Shown: one piece after another, positions 39,001 through 51,220 of the stretch
Numbering within the stretch: position 1 is the first letter of the stretch
How the letters are laid out: each line of letters starts with the position of its first letter
DNA from: Agelaius tricolor
Lineage: Eukaryota > Chordata > Aves > Passeriformes > Icteridae
Assembly: GCA_023055355.1 (NCBI GenBank)
Contig: JALJCS010000002.1
Location: 77,953,001-78,017,000 of the forward strand
Length of the DNA: 64,000 nt
Direction: 5' to 3'
Made by a program: the position numbers and the translations under genes
The notes under the pieces: generated by a model
The model's input: the letters and a program-made list of their open reading frames with translations, nothing else
Database searches by the model: none
Told to the model about the DNA's origin: nothing

Positions 39001-39589
39001 AGTGCCTGGAGTGCTGTCATTTATTGACTATCTTCCTGAACGGAAAGGCATTGACTGACTATGACTGCTACAACATTCCATAACTGTAAATACTAGAATA
39101 GATTATATTCCAAACAATAAATTTCCAAAAAAGAATTAATTCTGTCTGACATTCATCTCCCTCCAAGATATGTTAGCTCAAGGGTATTGACTGGGCTGAT
39201 TACTGCTAAATATCTAATACATGCTGAATGCTCTTTAAGAATAAAAATTGAGAACAGTTTTGTTGTTGTGTTCTCTGCCTCTGCCAATATATCTTAGCAT
39301 CTTCAAGTGCCAAAGTAACACTGGATTTAAAACTTTCCTTGTAGGAGGCAGAACTTGCAAGTTTGATGCAATTTCTCTACCTTTACATTCCTACCTTAGG
39401 GTCTTCCCATATCAATAGTCAACTCCACTTAGTTGTAAAAAACTAGTAAATTCATAGGAGTAAGCTTGATTTTTCTTGGTCAACCTACAAGACATGAGCT
39501 TAACTGGGACCTTAGATAGCATATAAATGAAGATTTTTTCACTTGATGAAAAACAGCGTGGTCAGAAGTACTGGGGCAGAGATCATCCC
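36043..39589. other. AT-rich non-coding DNA
   Basis: No gene is recognised. A 16-bp near-tandem copy (CTTATCTGAACAAAA) lies around 37949-37981 and a 19-base T run at 38320-38338. Overlapping short open frames near 35967-36512 partly read through the adjacent CR1 piece and partly through unique DNA, with no domain visible. Confidence 0.6.
38320..38338. repeat. T19 homopolymer
   Basis: Nineteen consecutive T bases. No adjacent retrocopy or SINE body is recognised. Confidence 0.95.
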
Positions 39590-40112
39590 CATGTACTCAG
39601 CACAGGTACAGCCTGCACCTCAAATCCTGTGTTCAGTTTTGGGCCCCTCACTACAAGAAGGACATTGAGATGTTGGAGTGCATCCAGAGGAGAGCAACAA
39701 AGCTGGTGAAGGATGTGGAGCACAGATCTTATGAGGAGCAGCTGAAGGAGCTGGGGGTGTTTAGCCTGGAGAAAAGGAAACTCAAGGGTGACCTTATTGC
39801 CCTCTACAACTCCCTTAAAGGAGGATGTAACCAAGTGGTGTTCAGCCTCCTCCCAAGCAGCAAGTGAGAGGACAAGAGGAAATCAACTTGAGTTATCACA
39901 GGGGAGGTTTAAATTGGATATTGGGAAAAATTTCTTCAGTTGTCAAGCATTGGAGCAGGCTGGTCTGGAAAGGGGTTGGATCACTAACTCTTGAGGTATT
40001 TAAAAGACGTGTCGATGTGGCACTAAAGGACATGGTTTATGCATTATTCATCAGATACAATGATCTTATAGGTCTATCTCAGCCTAAATGATGCTTTAAT
40101 TCTATGATTGTT
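39590..40112 (+). mobile_element. CR1 LINE, 5'-truncated, with C-terminal ORF2 and 3' end
   Basis: The best preserved short CR1 copy, in plus orientation. At 39670-39867 a frame still encodes the ORF2 C-terminal stretch with '[19 protein letters not shown]' followed by '[20 protein letters not shown]'. A second frame at 39864-40091 carries 'LEVFKRRVDVALKDMV', the conserved last part, so a frameshift separates them. The 3' end reads GATCTTATAGGTCTATCTCA, then CCTAAATGATGC and TTCTATGATTG, the CR1 octamer-type tail. The endonuclease and reverse-transcriptase core are absent because of 5' truncation. It cannot move on its own. Confidence 0.93.
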
Positions 40113-43100
40113 TGTTGTCTCCTGCATTTGGACTACTTAAACATCCTCAGATATAAACTTATGTAATCAGATCTTGAGATATACTGGTGTAATTGGGAAT
40201 ATTATTGAAGATGACAGAATTCCAAAAGACTTGGGAGAAGAATACTCACACCTTCTTATATTTATTTATTTATTTATTTTAAACTTGTAAACCATAACTA
40301 TCATAGGCCATATGCCCATTCCTCAACATTCAAAGCTTCTTTCTTACTTCAGACTGGAGACCAAGTCATTGAACCATTGACCCATGTTGTACTGCTGGCT
40401 GTGGCTTGCTCTTAGTGGAAGTTGTAATGATAAAAATTCTATCTTCATTGCATGCTGCAGTACTACTTAAGTAGTCCCAGGGTATCAAATCTTTTTATTG
40501 TTCTCACATGGCATATTTGTATGAGAATCTGTATGGCTCAGCCCAAAGAAACATGGCTAATTATTAGTAGCAGAAAGAACATACAGAGGTCAGAAAAATA
40601 TGCTGTGCCATCCAGTGTGCATTCCAGGCTGCAAGCATAGGGAGCAATAAGAATTTAACAATGATAACTGTGCACAGTTCCATGATGAATGGTGCAGGCT
40701 GTCAAGTCATTCTCCATCCTATATGGTGATGGCTGAGTCTGCCTTCCAAGTCTTCATTCAGCAGACTTAAAACACACTTATCCACTGGGCTGATGTGGCA
40801 CTATCAGTGAGACACCAAAGACATGAATCTGAAATTAGCTAGAAAGCCCTGGTGAAAGGAGGGGGTGAGGGAGAGTAAACTCACAAGTATGGGAACTATC
40901 AAGACACTGGACTCCTGGTGTTGGCCAGGGTCAGTTGAACAGAATTAGGTTAAAAAACTTTATTCACTGCAGTCAAAAGACTTAGATGCTGTGAAACAGC
41001 AGCTCCAAAGATACAATCAAGAGTACTACCTCCCAAAATACCATGTAAACTCAGGATGGAAGAAAGACAGAAAATCATTTCAGAAATCCCTCTTTGCAGA
41101 TGCATGCCATAATCTCAAGAAAACTGCATAAGCAAAATTACTTGCTTTTTTCTATCTTTAAGTCATCTCCAGAAAGAAAGGATTGATGGATGTATGTCTA
41201 TTTAAGAGAAATCTTCAGATTCACAGCCTTAAAGCCTTTCCTGGAACTAAATCCCTAAATACCTACTACAGCAAAAACCTCCAAACTCTTTGAAAGTATA
41301 AAATGATGACACTTGCAGCTCTTCAGACCTTCTGGTGGACTATTTATTTGACATGTTAAGTGTGACTTCTCATTTTCATATAGCCATTTCTGGGTTTTCA
41401 AATTAGTGATGCCAGCATTTCCTGGCTCCATCTAAGTACCTTAGTGGTTTTCTGTTCCCTTTCCGCATGCTGCTGTAGGTGGTTGCAGCATCCCCCACCA
41501 GGTTAACTGTGGGAACTATTTCACTGGTTTTCCTTTAATCATGACCTGTCTTGTGATAGGGTTTTTCACAACATGGGGACCAAAACAGACCTTTAACAAG
41601 TCTGTTGTAGAGAACTAACTGAATTATGTATGAAAAAATAACAGTATCATGTTGGCCACTGACATTCAAACTGCTTTCTGTTATATCTGAAGTGCAGCTT
41701 TCAAAGAATGTCCCTCTTAGGATTCCAGGGTTGATCTCCATCCTTTCTCATGTGTCATATAGTGATTTGTTAAGCAAGATACTGTATTGGTCATGTTTTT
41801 ATTGCAGTAATTCCACATGCTGCACATAGACATCAAAGGCAGAAATCAAAGGCAGAACACAACAGTACTTAAAAAAAAAGTTCATATGATCATATAGAAA
41901 TTTTATAGAAGGAAGAAATGTTTGGGTCAGGAAATCTTCTGGAAAGATTTCTTCTTCTGAAGATTTCTTCAGGAAATCTTTGCTTCCATACGACAGGGAA
42001 GAGACCTTCCCAAAATAAGCAGTAGCAAATTATTCTAAGTTGGGTGCAGTTTGCACATAATTAAGACCTTGCATTCTAACTTCAACAGCCCCAGAAGAAA
42101 ACAATCACACATTGCCTCAAAGAATTCAGTAGCAGGAAAATCTAAATATGCAAATTCTAGACTGCTTTGTTCAGTGCTATTGCTGCAAGGCTCTTGTCTA
42201 TAATCTAGCAATTGCAATATTTGCCTACTACTATGAGCAATTCCCTATACAGCACTCCACAGCTCAGACTGGTGAAAACAAACTTAAGTCTCTATGCCAG
42301 ATTCTGAGATTTTGTCTTCCGATGCACATGCAATAATCCCTCTGATACACGTAAGACAAACACCTTCCAAAGGAAAAAATGAGAATTTTTTCAGAGGCTT
42401 GAATCTCAGTCTCTGTCAGCATTAACAAGAGTAAGGTAGAGAAAGAAACAGTGGAAGCAACGTCACTAACCCTCTGTAATTAAAATTATTAAATATAAAA
42501 TAAATAAAATAATAAAATTAAATACATTTGAGAAAGCTAATACTGTGAGGATGAAAGTTACAGTGCTTAATTTAAAATGTGTTAACACAGCTATTTCACA
42601 CCTTGAAGTTTTAGAAGAGAATCACACTCAGCAAGATTTGTAGCTCTTGGTAGTCTGTGAATCTGTAAATCAGGGACTGTAGCTGTAAAATATGAACAAC
42701 TTATTTTCACCTGTGTTTTATAGAGTGCTGTTTCTGTGAGAAAACATGAGAGGACATAAATTAAAAAAAAAAAAGAAAAGTGAGCAGAGCTAGAAATAAT
42801 TCATTGTTAAGATATCAAAAGCAATACTTCTACAAAATGCACTTTTTCATTAAAAAAATAAGGAATCAAGGTAGACATTTAAGACAGAATAATCAGCATC
42901 TATGAACAGTGATTCATCAAAACAGATCTTTATACAGCAGTCTTAAGAGTAATTGAAATAAAAATTAAAAGGATACCTTCACATGAAGTTTCATACCATA
43001 TTTTCTAAACAAATGTGAAAATTTTGGCAAAAAAATTCTAGAAGTATCTTACAGAAGGCAATTAGATATTTGCCTGGGGTTCAATTACTCAAAAGAATAC

Positions 43101-46100
43101 TACATTTTTGATTAGCAACTAACAGAAATATTTATTAAAAATAAGTCTTAATTGTAAATAATATTTTCATAATTCATCTTCTACACGTATTTACAGCAGA
43201 CATACTTGCAGACTAAGTGCTGAGCATAACATATTTCTGAGGCATCTTTTTCTTCACTGATATTTTAATACCAATTTAAATGTCCCTTTTAGTCCAGACT
43301 TCTTACTAAATTTCAGAAATACACTCCCAAGTATCCTTTTTTTTTTCTGCATGTGAAAAATGCAAGAAGATTCACTTTTATCACTTGGTTAAAAAAATCA
43401 TAAAATTGTTCTTTGAAAAATATGACTTTAAAGGAAAATTAGTAATCATTCTTATGTACAAGATAGTAGTGCACTGTGTAGGAAAGAAGGGAAAAAAAAT
43501 CAAACCAGAGGTAGAGGTTAACACTACTTAGTAGACCACATGCAAAGTAATGCTTGTCAAGGGGTACAACACAGCTGCAAACTATGATGTGACTAGACTG
43601 ACGTACATGTACTTTCTCATCTGCTGTTCTTTCTATACAGCTCACATTTTTTCAAACAAAATTCAATAAATAAAAGCAGCCACACTTTAATCTTTCCCTC
43701 CAACACAGAAATTCAGCTTCATGCTGAGAAGTGGGTATGTATAACCAAAGTTTTTGAAAGGTTGGACAAATGAACATCTCAGCAATGAACAGATGTTTCT
43801 GCTCATGCAGAAAATGAATTTACCACTAGCTACTCATCTTTGTCTCCTCCAGCTGCTCAGTAGTAAAGCTTGACCTGATAATATCTTGTGTTCTTCCTTT
43901 GTAATATCCCTCAAGAACATCAAGAAAAGAAAGAAAAAGAACATTCCACTGAAAAAAAAAAAAAGAAAGAGAAAGATCAAAGGTTTTTATTGCCTTTTGA
44001 GATGTGCTTCAGTAATTCTTGGCAAGACATTACTTTCTTGCTAGAACACTTTGGGGATAAAGTTGAGTAAACTTTTGCTTAGCTCCTTGCATATACTGCT
44101 TTTAAAAGTCTGTTTCCCCATAGGAAATAAAACTACTATCTTAAGACTAGAGTTTCCATAAGAATATTAAGTAGTTGACAAAAGTCATAAATAGCATTTA
44201 CAGGGCACCAAAAAGTTCAAGACAAACAGTATTCATGTCTCATTCAAGTGTGTACAAAAAGTCTTAGTCTCCTCTGTGGACATCTATAAACCATGAAAAA
44301 ATGGTGGTGTCCTGCTAGGGTACAAACACACAGAAGACTGTCAGCTGTCAGCAGTACAATTCCACAGTTGTTCTATGCCATGCATTCCCAGCAGGTGTGC
44401 AGTGAAATAACCCTGAGAAAGTAATGAAAGAAACCTGAAAAGCAGTGATGGATGTTACAAAGGAACTACTAGATGGCAGTTCTAAGCCAAAAAAGGAGGA
44501 AAAATTCTGCCATTACTGTTGATTCTGAAAGGAATTTTTGAGTTTCCCAGAAACATTGTCTTTTTCCTCATTTCTCCAGTCAGCCTAATGAAAGACACTG
44601 AGAAATTTCCTCTGTTATGTTTCACAGATATCTTTTTTGCAATTCTCTCTCAGAAGAGGTAGCACTTTATAATAAAACAAACAAGCACAATTTGTATGCA
44701 TTATTAATATAATAAGTAAATATATTCAACTACTAAGATAAATAAAAAAGTTATTCTTATAATAAAAAAAATCATAACACAGTATTGAATCCTGTTAAAA
44801 TTAATAAAGACTTCAAGTTGTTAAGATCAGTCTGGTATAGTTATAGGACATTCATCCTTCTTTCTTTACATGCTAAGATGATACTTCAAACATGTTAGAT
44901 ATAGAAATAGTCCAGAAAAGAGCATATTTTCTTGAAAGAGAAAAGGGAAATTAAAATCTATACCTTCCACTTCAAGAAAAACAATCCAAAACAAAACAAA
45001 AACCCAAACTAACTAACAAACAAAAATTTCATATGCTTTCAATTGATTTCAAAAACATCTTAATATACCCATAGCTGAATTATTTCATCTAGATCCTATC
45101 TTGAATAAAATTTTATTGGAATTATTGAAAAAAAAAGGTCCTAAGATGTTCCAAATTAAAAGGTTATTGCCATCAAAAACTTATTTACACACAGTTTAAA
45201 ATTCATACTGTTTCCAAAGCCTTTACTTTCGGATATATGTGGTACTACATATTTTCTCATTTTGCGGTAGAAAAGCAGAGCTTCTATGGTTACCAAGAGA
45301 CACTTATTTTTCTCACTTTATAAAATGAAAACTCTGCTAGTCAGAGTAATTGCAGGAATTTATCTCAAGTATCAATCTACTCTCCAGTACAGTTACATTT
45401 GTTAGGAATTCACAAGAAAGTAGTTTTAAGGTACCAGGAACAGTTGTGGATTTTAGTTTTCTTTGTTGTACAAATATTTGAAAACTACATTCTTCAATAA
45501 CTATCATAAACACAAAAAGGAATTATACATTTTCCCATCTGAGAAGCTCATTAATAAGGAAAATTCAAAATTTTGTAGTCAAGACCAAGCAATTACTCTC
45601 ATAAACATCACCAGTCTGATGTTTCCCCTGGCAAACCATCAAATAGTCTTTTTTTTTTCAGGAAAAGCAGAATCAAATAGGCAAGCTCTGCATGAAATAT
45701 GTGAATGTGAATTAGTTTATGAACTAACTCAGTCTAGACTGCAAATTTCATAAATATACTATTCAATTATCTTCAATCTCTCTGATTTTTATACTGACAG
45801 ACCTATCACACCCTGTACAATGATCAGTAAATATTTGTGGCTACTCTGGCTCTCTACATGAGAGATTCCTCAAAGGCAGTGAAAATAACAAGTGTGTTGA
45901 ACCAAAATAAAAATGTCTGTGCCATAAGAAGTATACATTACTGAGTAAGAATAATTTTGTTCTTACAGTTTCCATTGGGAAGCTTTTTTTGATTGGCTGG
46001 TTTGTTGGTTTGATGGGGCTTTTTTGTGGATTAATATTTTCCTTTTTTTCTTTTTTACTTAAGGGAAAGAAAACAGCTTATCACCATGCAAATGGTAAAA

Positions 46101-46737
46101 GAATAAAACTGGTAAAGATGTATGTTTGTTGTGTAGCTGTTAGTCACTTCTTATCCCAAATTCCCCCCACTAATTATCTGAAAGACCATGGGACTACTTT
46201 ATGAAAAGTAAGTTGTTTGGAGAGCTGTTGGCATGCCTCTAAACATGGCATTAATTAATGTATGGGGTGTTTTTTATTCTCTCAGATGAAGCAAAAAAGT
46301 TATTTAGAATTCCAGACTTTTGCTAGCATCAGGCTAAATTGCAGAGTTACTTTCATGCCATCTTTTGTGCCATGTACTCTGTGGTAATTGTAACCTTGGG
46401 TCACATTAAGCAGACTACATTCTGTATCTTTTAAGCTGAAAAACAATGAATAGAAAGAAAGTCTCATAGATGGCTATATTACAAATTTTCCAACAGTGTA
46501 ATTCCCACAGATTTTTGTGGGCAGATCTGTTATATTTAAATTTTAAAAAGATTAAGGGTAAGATTTCATATTTAATTTTTTTAAAAATTCAAACAGGAAT
46601 GCCACTGCAGCAGAGAGAATATTTGCTTTTCTGTTGGACAACGAACTTGTATATTGCAGTTATAGCTAAACATTGCCAGCACTGACGAGGCCATTTCCTA
46701 GCAAAATTCACTTTCCCCATTCCCAGTCTTTTGTTAC
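40113..46737. other. AT-rich non-coding DNA
   Basis: No gene is recognised in about 6.6 kb. A (TTTA)n tract lies near 40259-40280, a 14-bp palindrome (ACTACTTAAGTAGT) at 40462-40475, a cluster of overlapping GAAGATTTCTT-like direct and inverted words at 41931-41982, and an A/T-only block at 42480-42530. Open frames are short and unremarkable. Confidence 0.6.
40259..40280. repeat. (TTTA)n short microsatellite
   Basis: About five TTTA units in a row. Confidence 0.9.
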
Positions 46738-47332
46738 CTAGATTTCCTGATACCAGGAGGACTGAGAGAATTTAGCAGAAAGAGTAATTCACACATATCT
46801 TTAGTATGAGTGTTCAGGGTAAACTCTACATGACATGGTAGCAATAACTGAAGCGTGATCCATAGGAGAGTTATGCATGTCATGCTGGAGCTGTGGTGTG
46901 GGTGACCAGAGTTTCCTTGGAACCTGACACAGCACGTGGAAAGGATTTGTATTTTTATGGTGTACTGGTTCCAGTAATTTTTTGCACTAGCCAGGTGAAT
47001 AATAAATAATGTCTGCAGAGAAGGGTTTCCTTCCAGTTGAGTAAGGGTTGGGGAGGGAGAGATTGGGTAACGCCAAGTATGAGCAGACACATTTGAAGCC
47101 TTTGCCTCTCTTGTACACTTTGTTATTGATACTGCAGCTGTTAATTTTCTTATCTCATTGCTGTTTCCAGTAAACTCCTCATATCCCAATCTATGATTTT
47201 TACCTTTTGCATCTCCAATTTCCTCTCCAGCCCACCACAGGAAAGGGAGAGGGAGACCAAGGGAACAGCACATGGTTTCAGTGGCAGCAATAATTTGGGG
47301 AATAACATTCCTAAACCACAACATATGGACAC
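46738..47332 (-). other. Candidate exon with long open frame, unknown product
   Basis: The longest open frame of the window: 196 codons from an ATG at 47324 to a TAA at 46734 on the minus strand. Just upstream, on the same strand, is a plausible splice acceptor (AATTTTCTTTTTTAG, ending at 47333). The stop codon overlaps a plausible donor (CTAG then GTAACA, GT at 46737-46736). The frame is open right across the interval between these sites, as for an internal coding exon of 595 nt. The translation has ordinary composition, a hydrophobic start (from 'MLWFRNVIPQIIAATE') and another hydrophobic patch near residues 150-165. I recognise no domain. It could also be a long non-coding RNA exon or chance in a locally GC-richer patch. 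Confidence refers to it being a real exon. Confidence 0.25.
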
Positions 47333-47999
47333 CTAAAAAAGAAAATTAAGTTAGAAATAAAATTGCATTTCTTAGTACAAGACATCCTTCCAAGCAAACT
47401 GCTCACAATTCTTCCCAAGTATCCTAACAAATGGCCAGAGAGAGGATTGACATTAGCAATCACTTTAGCCTGCATGTGCCTGGACAGCTGTTCTAACACA
47501 TTTTTAATATATTTACACATAGGGAAATAATCAAAATTAGTCTCACTTACAAAGAATTTACAGAGTGTGAACAGGATGAATGCACATGTGTATCTAATTC
47601 CCTTGTTGCTTCTGTTTTAATCTGCATTTTGCTATTTATGGGAGTCCAGGAAGAAGTGCATTTAATTCCTGAGACTCAGAAACTGACAATCCCTATTTGG
47701 ATTCCTGAAGGAAGAAATACTGTCAGAATACAAACCAGTAATCATTACTACTTGAAGAAAAAAAAATTACATCTCTTCTATTGAGTACTGTCCATTTTAA
47801 TTGATCTTATATAAAATAAAAATCCATTCCTGCAATACTACTTGCTTGATCTAAGGATTTATGCAGTATATTTGTAGCAAGTAACAAACCCATCAAGTTA
47901 AAAATGAGGCACCTTTTCTTTGAGTAGATGATTCTACTAATGGATTGCTGATTTTCAGAGTGAAAAAGCCATCCTGAATGTTAATGTAATATAATATAT
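47333..47999. other. Non-coding DNA
   Basis: Nothing recognisable between the exon-like frame and the CR1 element that follows. If the candidate exon is real this would be upstream intron. Confidence 0.6.
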
Positions 48000-48196
48000 T
48001 CGTAGAAAGGTTCAGGTAGGAAGGGATGTTTAAAGATCGTCTAGTTCCAACCTTCATGCCATAGGCAGGGACACCATGCAGCGATTAGTTTGCTCAAAGC
48101 CCCATCTAGCCTCATGTTAAAGACTTCCACAAATGGGGCATCTACAACTTCTCTGGGCAACCTGTACCAGTGTCTCACTACCTTCATTATAAAAAA

Positions 48197-48258
48197 TTTC
48201 TTCCTGATGTCTACAGGACATGTCATCTTTCTTCCTGATGTCTACAGGACATGTCATC
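48197..48258. repeat. 31-bp perfect tandem duplication within CR1
   Basis: Bases 48197-48227 are repeated exactly at 48228-48258. Other CR1 pieces in this window have only one copy of the corresponding TTTCTTCCTGATGTCTA part, so the duplication arose after insertion or in this sublineage. Identity of the copies suggests it is recent. Confidence 0.95.
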
Positions 48259-48272
48259 AGGTCCTGGATATT

Positions 48273-48290
48273 AAAAAAAAAAAAAAAAAA
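48273..48290. repeat. A18 homopolymer inside CR1
   Basis: Eighteen A bases where CR1 normally has a short A run before GTCTCTCTCCATC. It is probably an expansion of that run and not a poly(A) tail. Confidence 0.9.
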
Positions 48291-49297
48291 GTCTCTCTCC
48301 ATCTTTATTTTAAATCTCCTTTAAATAGTGAAAGGCCATAATAATATGTTCCTAGAATGTTCTCTTCAGGCTGAATGATTCTTCCAGTTCTCTCAGGTGC
48401 TCTTCTCAAGCAAGATGATTAACAGGTCCATGCCTTTCTTATGCTGGACACCCTGAGCTAGATGCAGTATTTCAGGTGGGGTCTCACCACAGCAAAGGGG
48501 AGGGGCAAAATGACCTCCCCTGACCTGCTAGCCATGCTGCTTTGGATAGACCCTCAGATACAATCGAACTGAAACCACATCTTGATGGCTCAGGTCCAGT
48601 TTTCCATGTAACAGTATCTCCAAGTCCTTCTCTGCAGGGCTTCTCTCAATACCTTGATTCCTCATCCTTTACTGATATTGGGGATTTTCTTATCCCAGCT
48701 GCAGCACTTTATATTTGGTTTTGCTGAAATTCATGAGACTATGAGATTAATATAAGCCCACACCTTAATCTTGTCAAGGTTCCTCTGGAAGGCGTGCCTT
48801 CCTTCCAGTGAATCAACTGCTCCACTTGCCTGATGTCATCTGCAAAACTTGCTGAGGGAGCACTCAGTGACATCATCCATATCCGTGAGAGCTACCAACA
48901 ATAAGTAGTGTTGGTCCCAGTAGGGCTCTCTGAAGGACACCACTTTTAAATGGTTTCCACTTGGACCTGGAACCACTGACTGTAACTCCTTGGACGTGAC
49001 GGTCCAGCCAATTCCTTATCCATCCAACAGTCCATCTGTCAAGCCCTTCTCTCTCCAGTTTAGTAGCCAAAATGCTGTGTGGGACTAAAGAAAAGGCTTT
49101 ACAAAAGTCTAGGTAGATTACATGGAAGTTATTACCTTGTCTAGGTTCAGTTTACTGACTGATGCAGTCAGTCCATTGAAGATGCTACTTTACTAGCGAT
49201 AAAATAAAAATGTGGATGATATTCCAGTTCCTACCACTCTTTTACCACTGGGGTTCTATTAAAGGCATAATAATGTTGAAGATAGAGAGAACACGAG

Positions 49298-50932
49298 TGT
49301 GCTGGTTTTGCATTGGAGCCAACCATGGAAATTATTTTTTCTGAGAGAAGCTGTTTAGAGCGTCCTTTGTGCCTAGTAAAAACAATAGCTGGCTATCTTT
49401 GAGAATTGACAACTGATTAAACCATTAAGAAAACTAGATCTGCCTCTGTGAGATTCACATTTTAAAGCCTAGGAAAAGCTCATTTTCTTCCGGCCTGGGA
49501 ACAGGTAAGAGGACATGGGCCCTGCTAGGCCCCACTCTGCTGCGGCCCATGCGGCCTGATGGGACCGGGCCAGGCCCCGGAGCCTGCCAGTCAGAGGGAG
49601 GGGAGGCCAATGGCCCTGGTGTGCTGCAGCTGAGCCCTAGCCTGGCTGATAAGATCCTAGCTGCTTCCACCTCCCGCTTCCTCCACAGCCGCTGAAGGAA
49701 CCTCCACTGCAAACAGCTCTGGGGCCGGCTGGGCAGCACTGCAGGCTGCTGGGTCGTCTTGCCAAGAGGCTGTCCCGATGCAGTAGGAGATCATGCAGCT
49801 GAAACAAGATGAACACAGTAGGGGCTCGGCCCCTTCTCAGGGGGCTCACAAGGCCCTGGGAGCAGCCCAAGGCCTCCTGAGATTCTGACACAGCCCCCCA
49901 ATGAGGCCTGAAAATCCATCACCATGAGTACTCCAACCACCACCTGGCAAAAATCACATGAATATATGCAGGCCTGGGCAAGATTAATTGTTTTACAGCT
50001 CTTTCAGCACTGTAAAATTCCCCAAAACAGATGAGACTTGCAGACACCAATCCTCTCTTGAGTGAGAGAAAAGGACAGAGTGAAGACATGTAGAGAAAAA
50101 ACATGAAGACACCAAGGTCAGCAAAGGAGTCAAGTCCCATATGGGAGGACAATGAGGAGATGCCTTAATCTTTGGCTGAAATTCTTTTGGTAAGGCCATG
50201 GTGACAGACTGTGATACACTCGAATATTCCTTTAAATCATGAAAAAGCATGGAGAGGTGGAGTGCTCAAACTGTAGACATGAGCAAAAACATCCATACGG
50301 AGGCAAGCAGATGTTGAAGTAGTTGTGATCCAAATGAGAAGCTTGAACAGAGAGACATAAGAGTGATGAAGACCCTTTTTCCCCAGGGAAAGAAGAAGAC
50401 CTCTGTTCCCAGAGATGAAGATGATCTCGGAAACAGATAAAGAGAACATTTCCTTTTAATAGCTCATCCTTAAAATAGTACCCTGAAATTTAACATGGCC
50501 CATGAAAGCAGCTGTGGGAAGGTTGGAAAAGATAGGAGGAACTTCACAATTGCAGATTTCTGAGTAGCTGCTATTTGTGGAAATTAAAAGCCACGAAGGA
50601 CCTGCTTCTTGTAGAGAAGTCTCCATGGCACGACAAGAGAGACTCCTTTCCCTACAAGAACTGATGAAAGACTATTTTAGAGGTGGTAAACTGACAATCC
50701 CAGGTTTTGTCTCAACGTTGTCAGTGGGAAAGGAAAGAGGGTGTGGGGGTGAGAAGTGTTCTGAAGGTTTTATTCTAATTATTATTTTTTTACTTCTGTT
50801 AATAAAGTTTTCCTTATACTCCTTAAAGTTTTGAGCCTGCTTTGCTCTTCTCCTACTCCTATCTTGCAGCAGAAAAGGAGTAAATAATTCTAGTGGGTGC
50901 ATAGGCATTTGCCCAAAACTAAACCCTCTACA
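49298..50932 (+). mobile_element. Long avian LTR, about 1.6 kb (probable solo LTR)
   Basis: The element begins TGTGCTGGTTTTGCATTGG and ends CCCAAAACTAAACCCTCTACA-like, that is TGT...ACA with related inverted ends. The flanks ACGAG (49293-49297) and ACAAG (50933-50937) look like a 5-bp target duplication with one change. An AATAAA signal at 50801-50806 followed by CCTTAAAGTTTTGAGCCTGC fits the R/U5 end of bird LTRs. The middle (about 49490-49900) is far richer in GC than the rest of the window and gives spurious open frames. No retroviral gene or primer-binding site follows, so this reads as a solo LTR. At about 1.6 kb it is longer than most bird LTRs; a nested insertion is possible. Family name not assigned. 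Confidence 0.75.
50801..50806 (+). promoter_or_regulatory. Polyadenylation signal of the LTR
   Basis: AATAAA about 126 bp before the LTR's 3' end, in the orientation of the element. It is the expected position for the signal that ends retroviral transcripts in R. Confidence 0.6.
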
Positions 50933-51220
50933 ACAAGGATCACTTGAAAGTGCTTCTGAAAACAAAAAGAGAAATTTGCAAGAGTATGAACATACAAGAC
51001 TGGAAAACACATTTATTTTTACTGCATATCAGACTTGTCTTTTAGAATTATCTTAGAAGTATCCTAACACCAGATTTAGAATAATTCTGAATATGACTGG
51101 AGATTGCTGGAAAATGACAGCACATATGCCTAACAGCAGTTGCTACTTCATACCCACCTCACCTGCCTACCTTCATGTCTTGGACTTCTCACTGGTCTCC
51201 CTGCTGGGCTTAGGTATAAA

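Larger units (their letters stand above)
48000..49170 (-). mobile_element. CR1 LINE, 1.2 kb, 5'-truncated, broken reverse transcriptase
   Basis: This CR1 lies on the minus strand, with its 3' end at about 48000 (plus-strand reading GTAGAAAGGTTCAGGTAGGA and AGATCGTCTAGTTCCAACC). Moving up, it contains the ORF2 C-terminus, the 'FADD' catalytic box of the reverse transcriptase (48835-48846) and, at 48873-49070, a frame with 'LDRWTVGWIRNWLDRH'. The region coding 'DF.KAF' lies degraded near 49080-49130. An extra T before the FADD codons shifts the frame, so the enzyme is dead. A perfect 31-bp tandem duplication (48197-48258) and an A18 run (48273-48290) lie near the 3' end. The endonuclease domain is absent. 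Confidence 0.93.

Noticed and set aside
49455..49891. GC-rich open frames (94 and 84 codons) that might suggest a CpG-island first exon
   Set aside because: They lie inside the long LTR. GC richness lowers stop frequency and explains the open frames.
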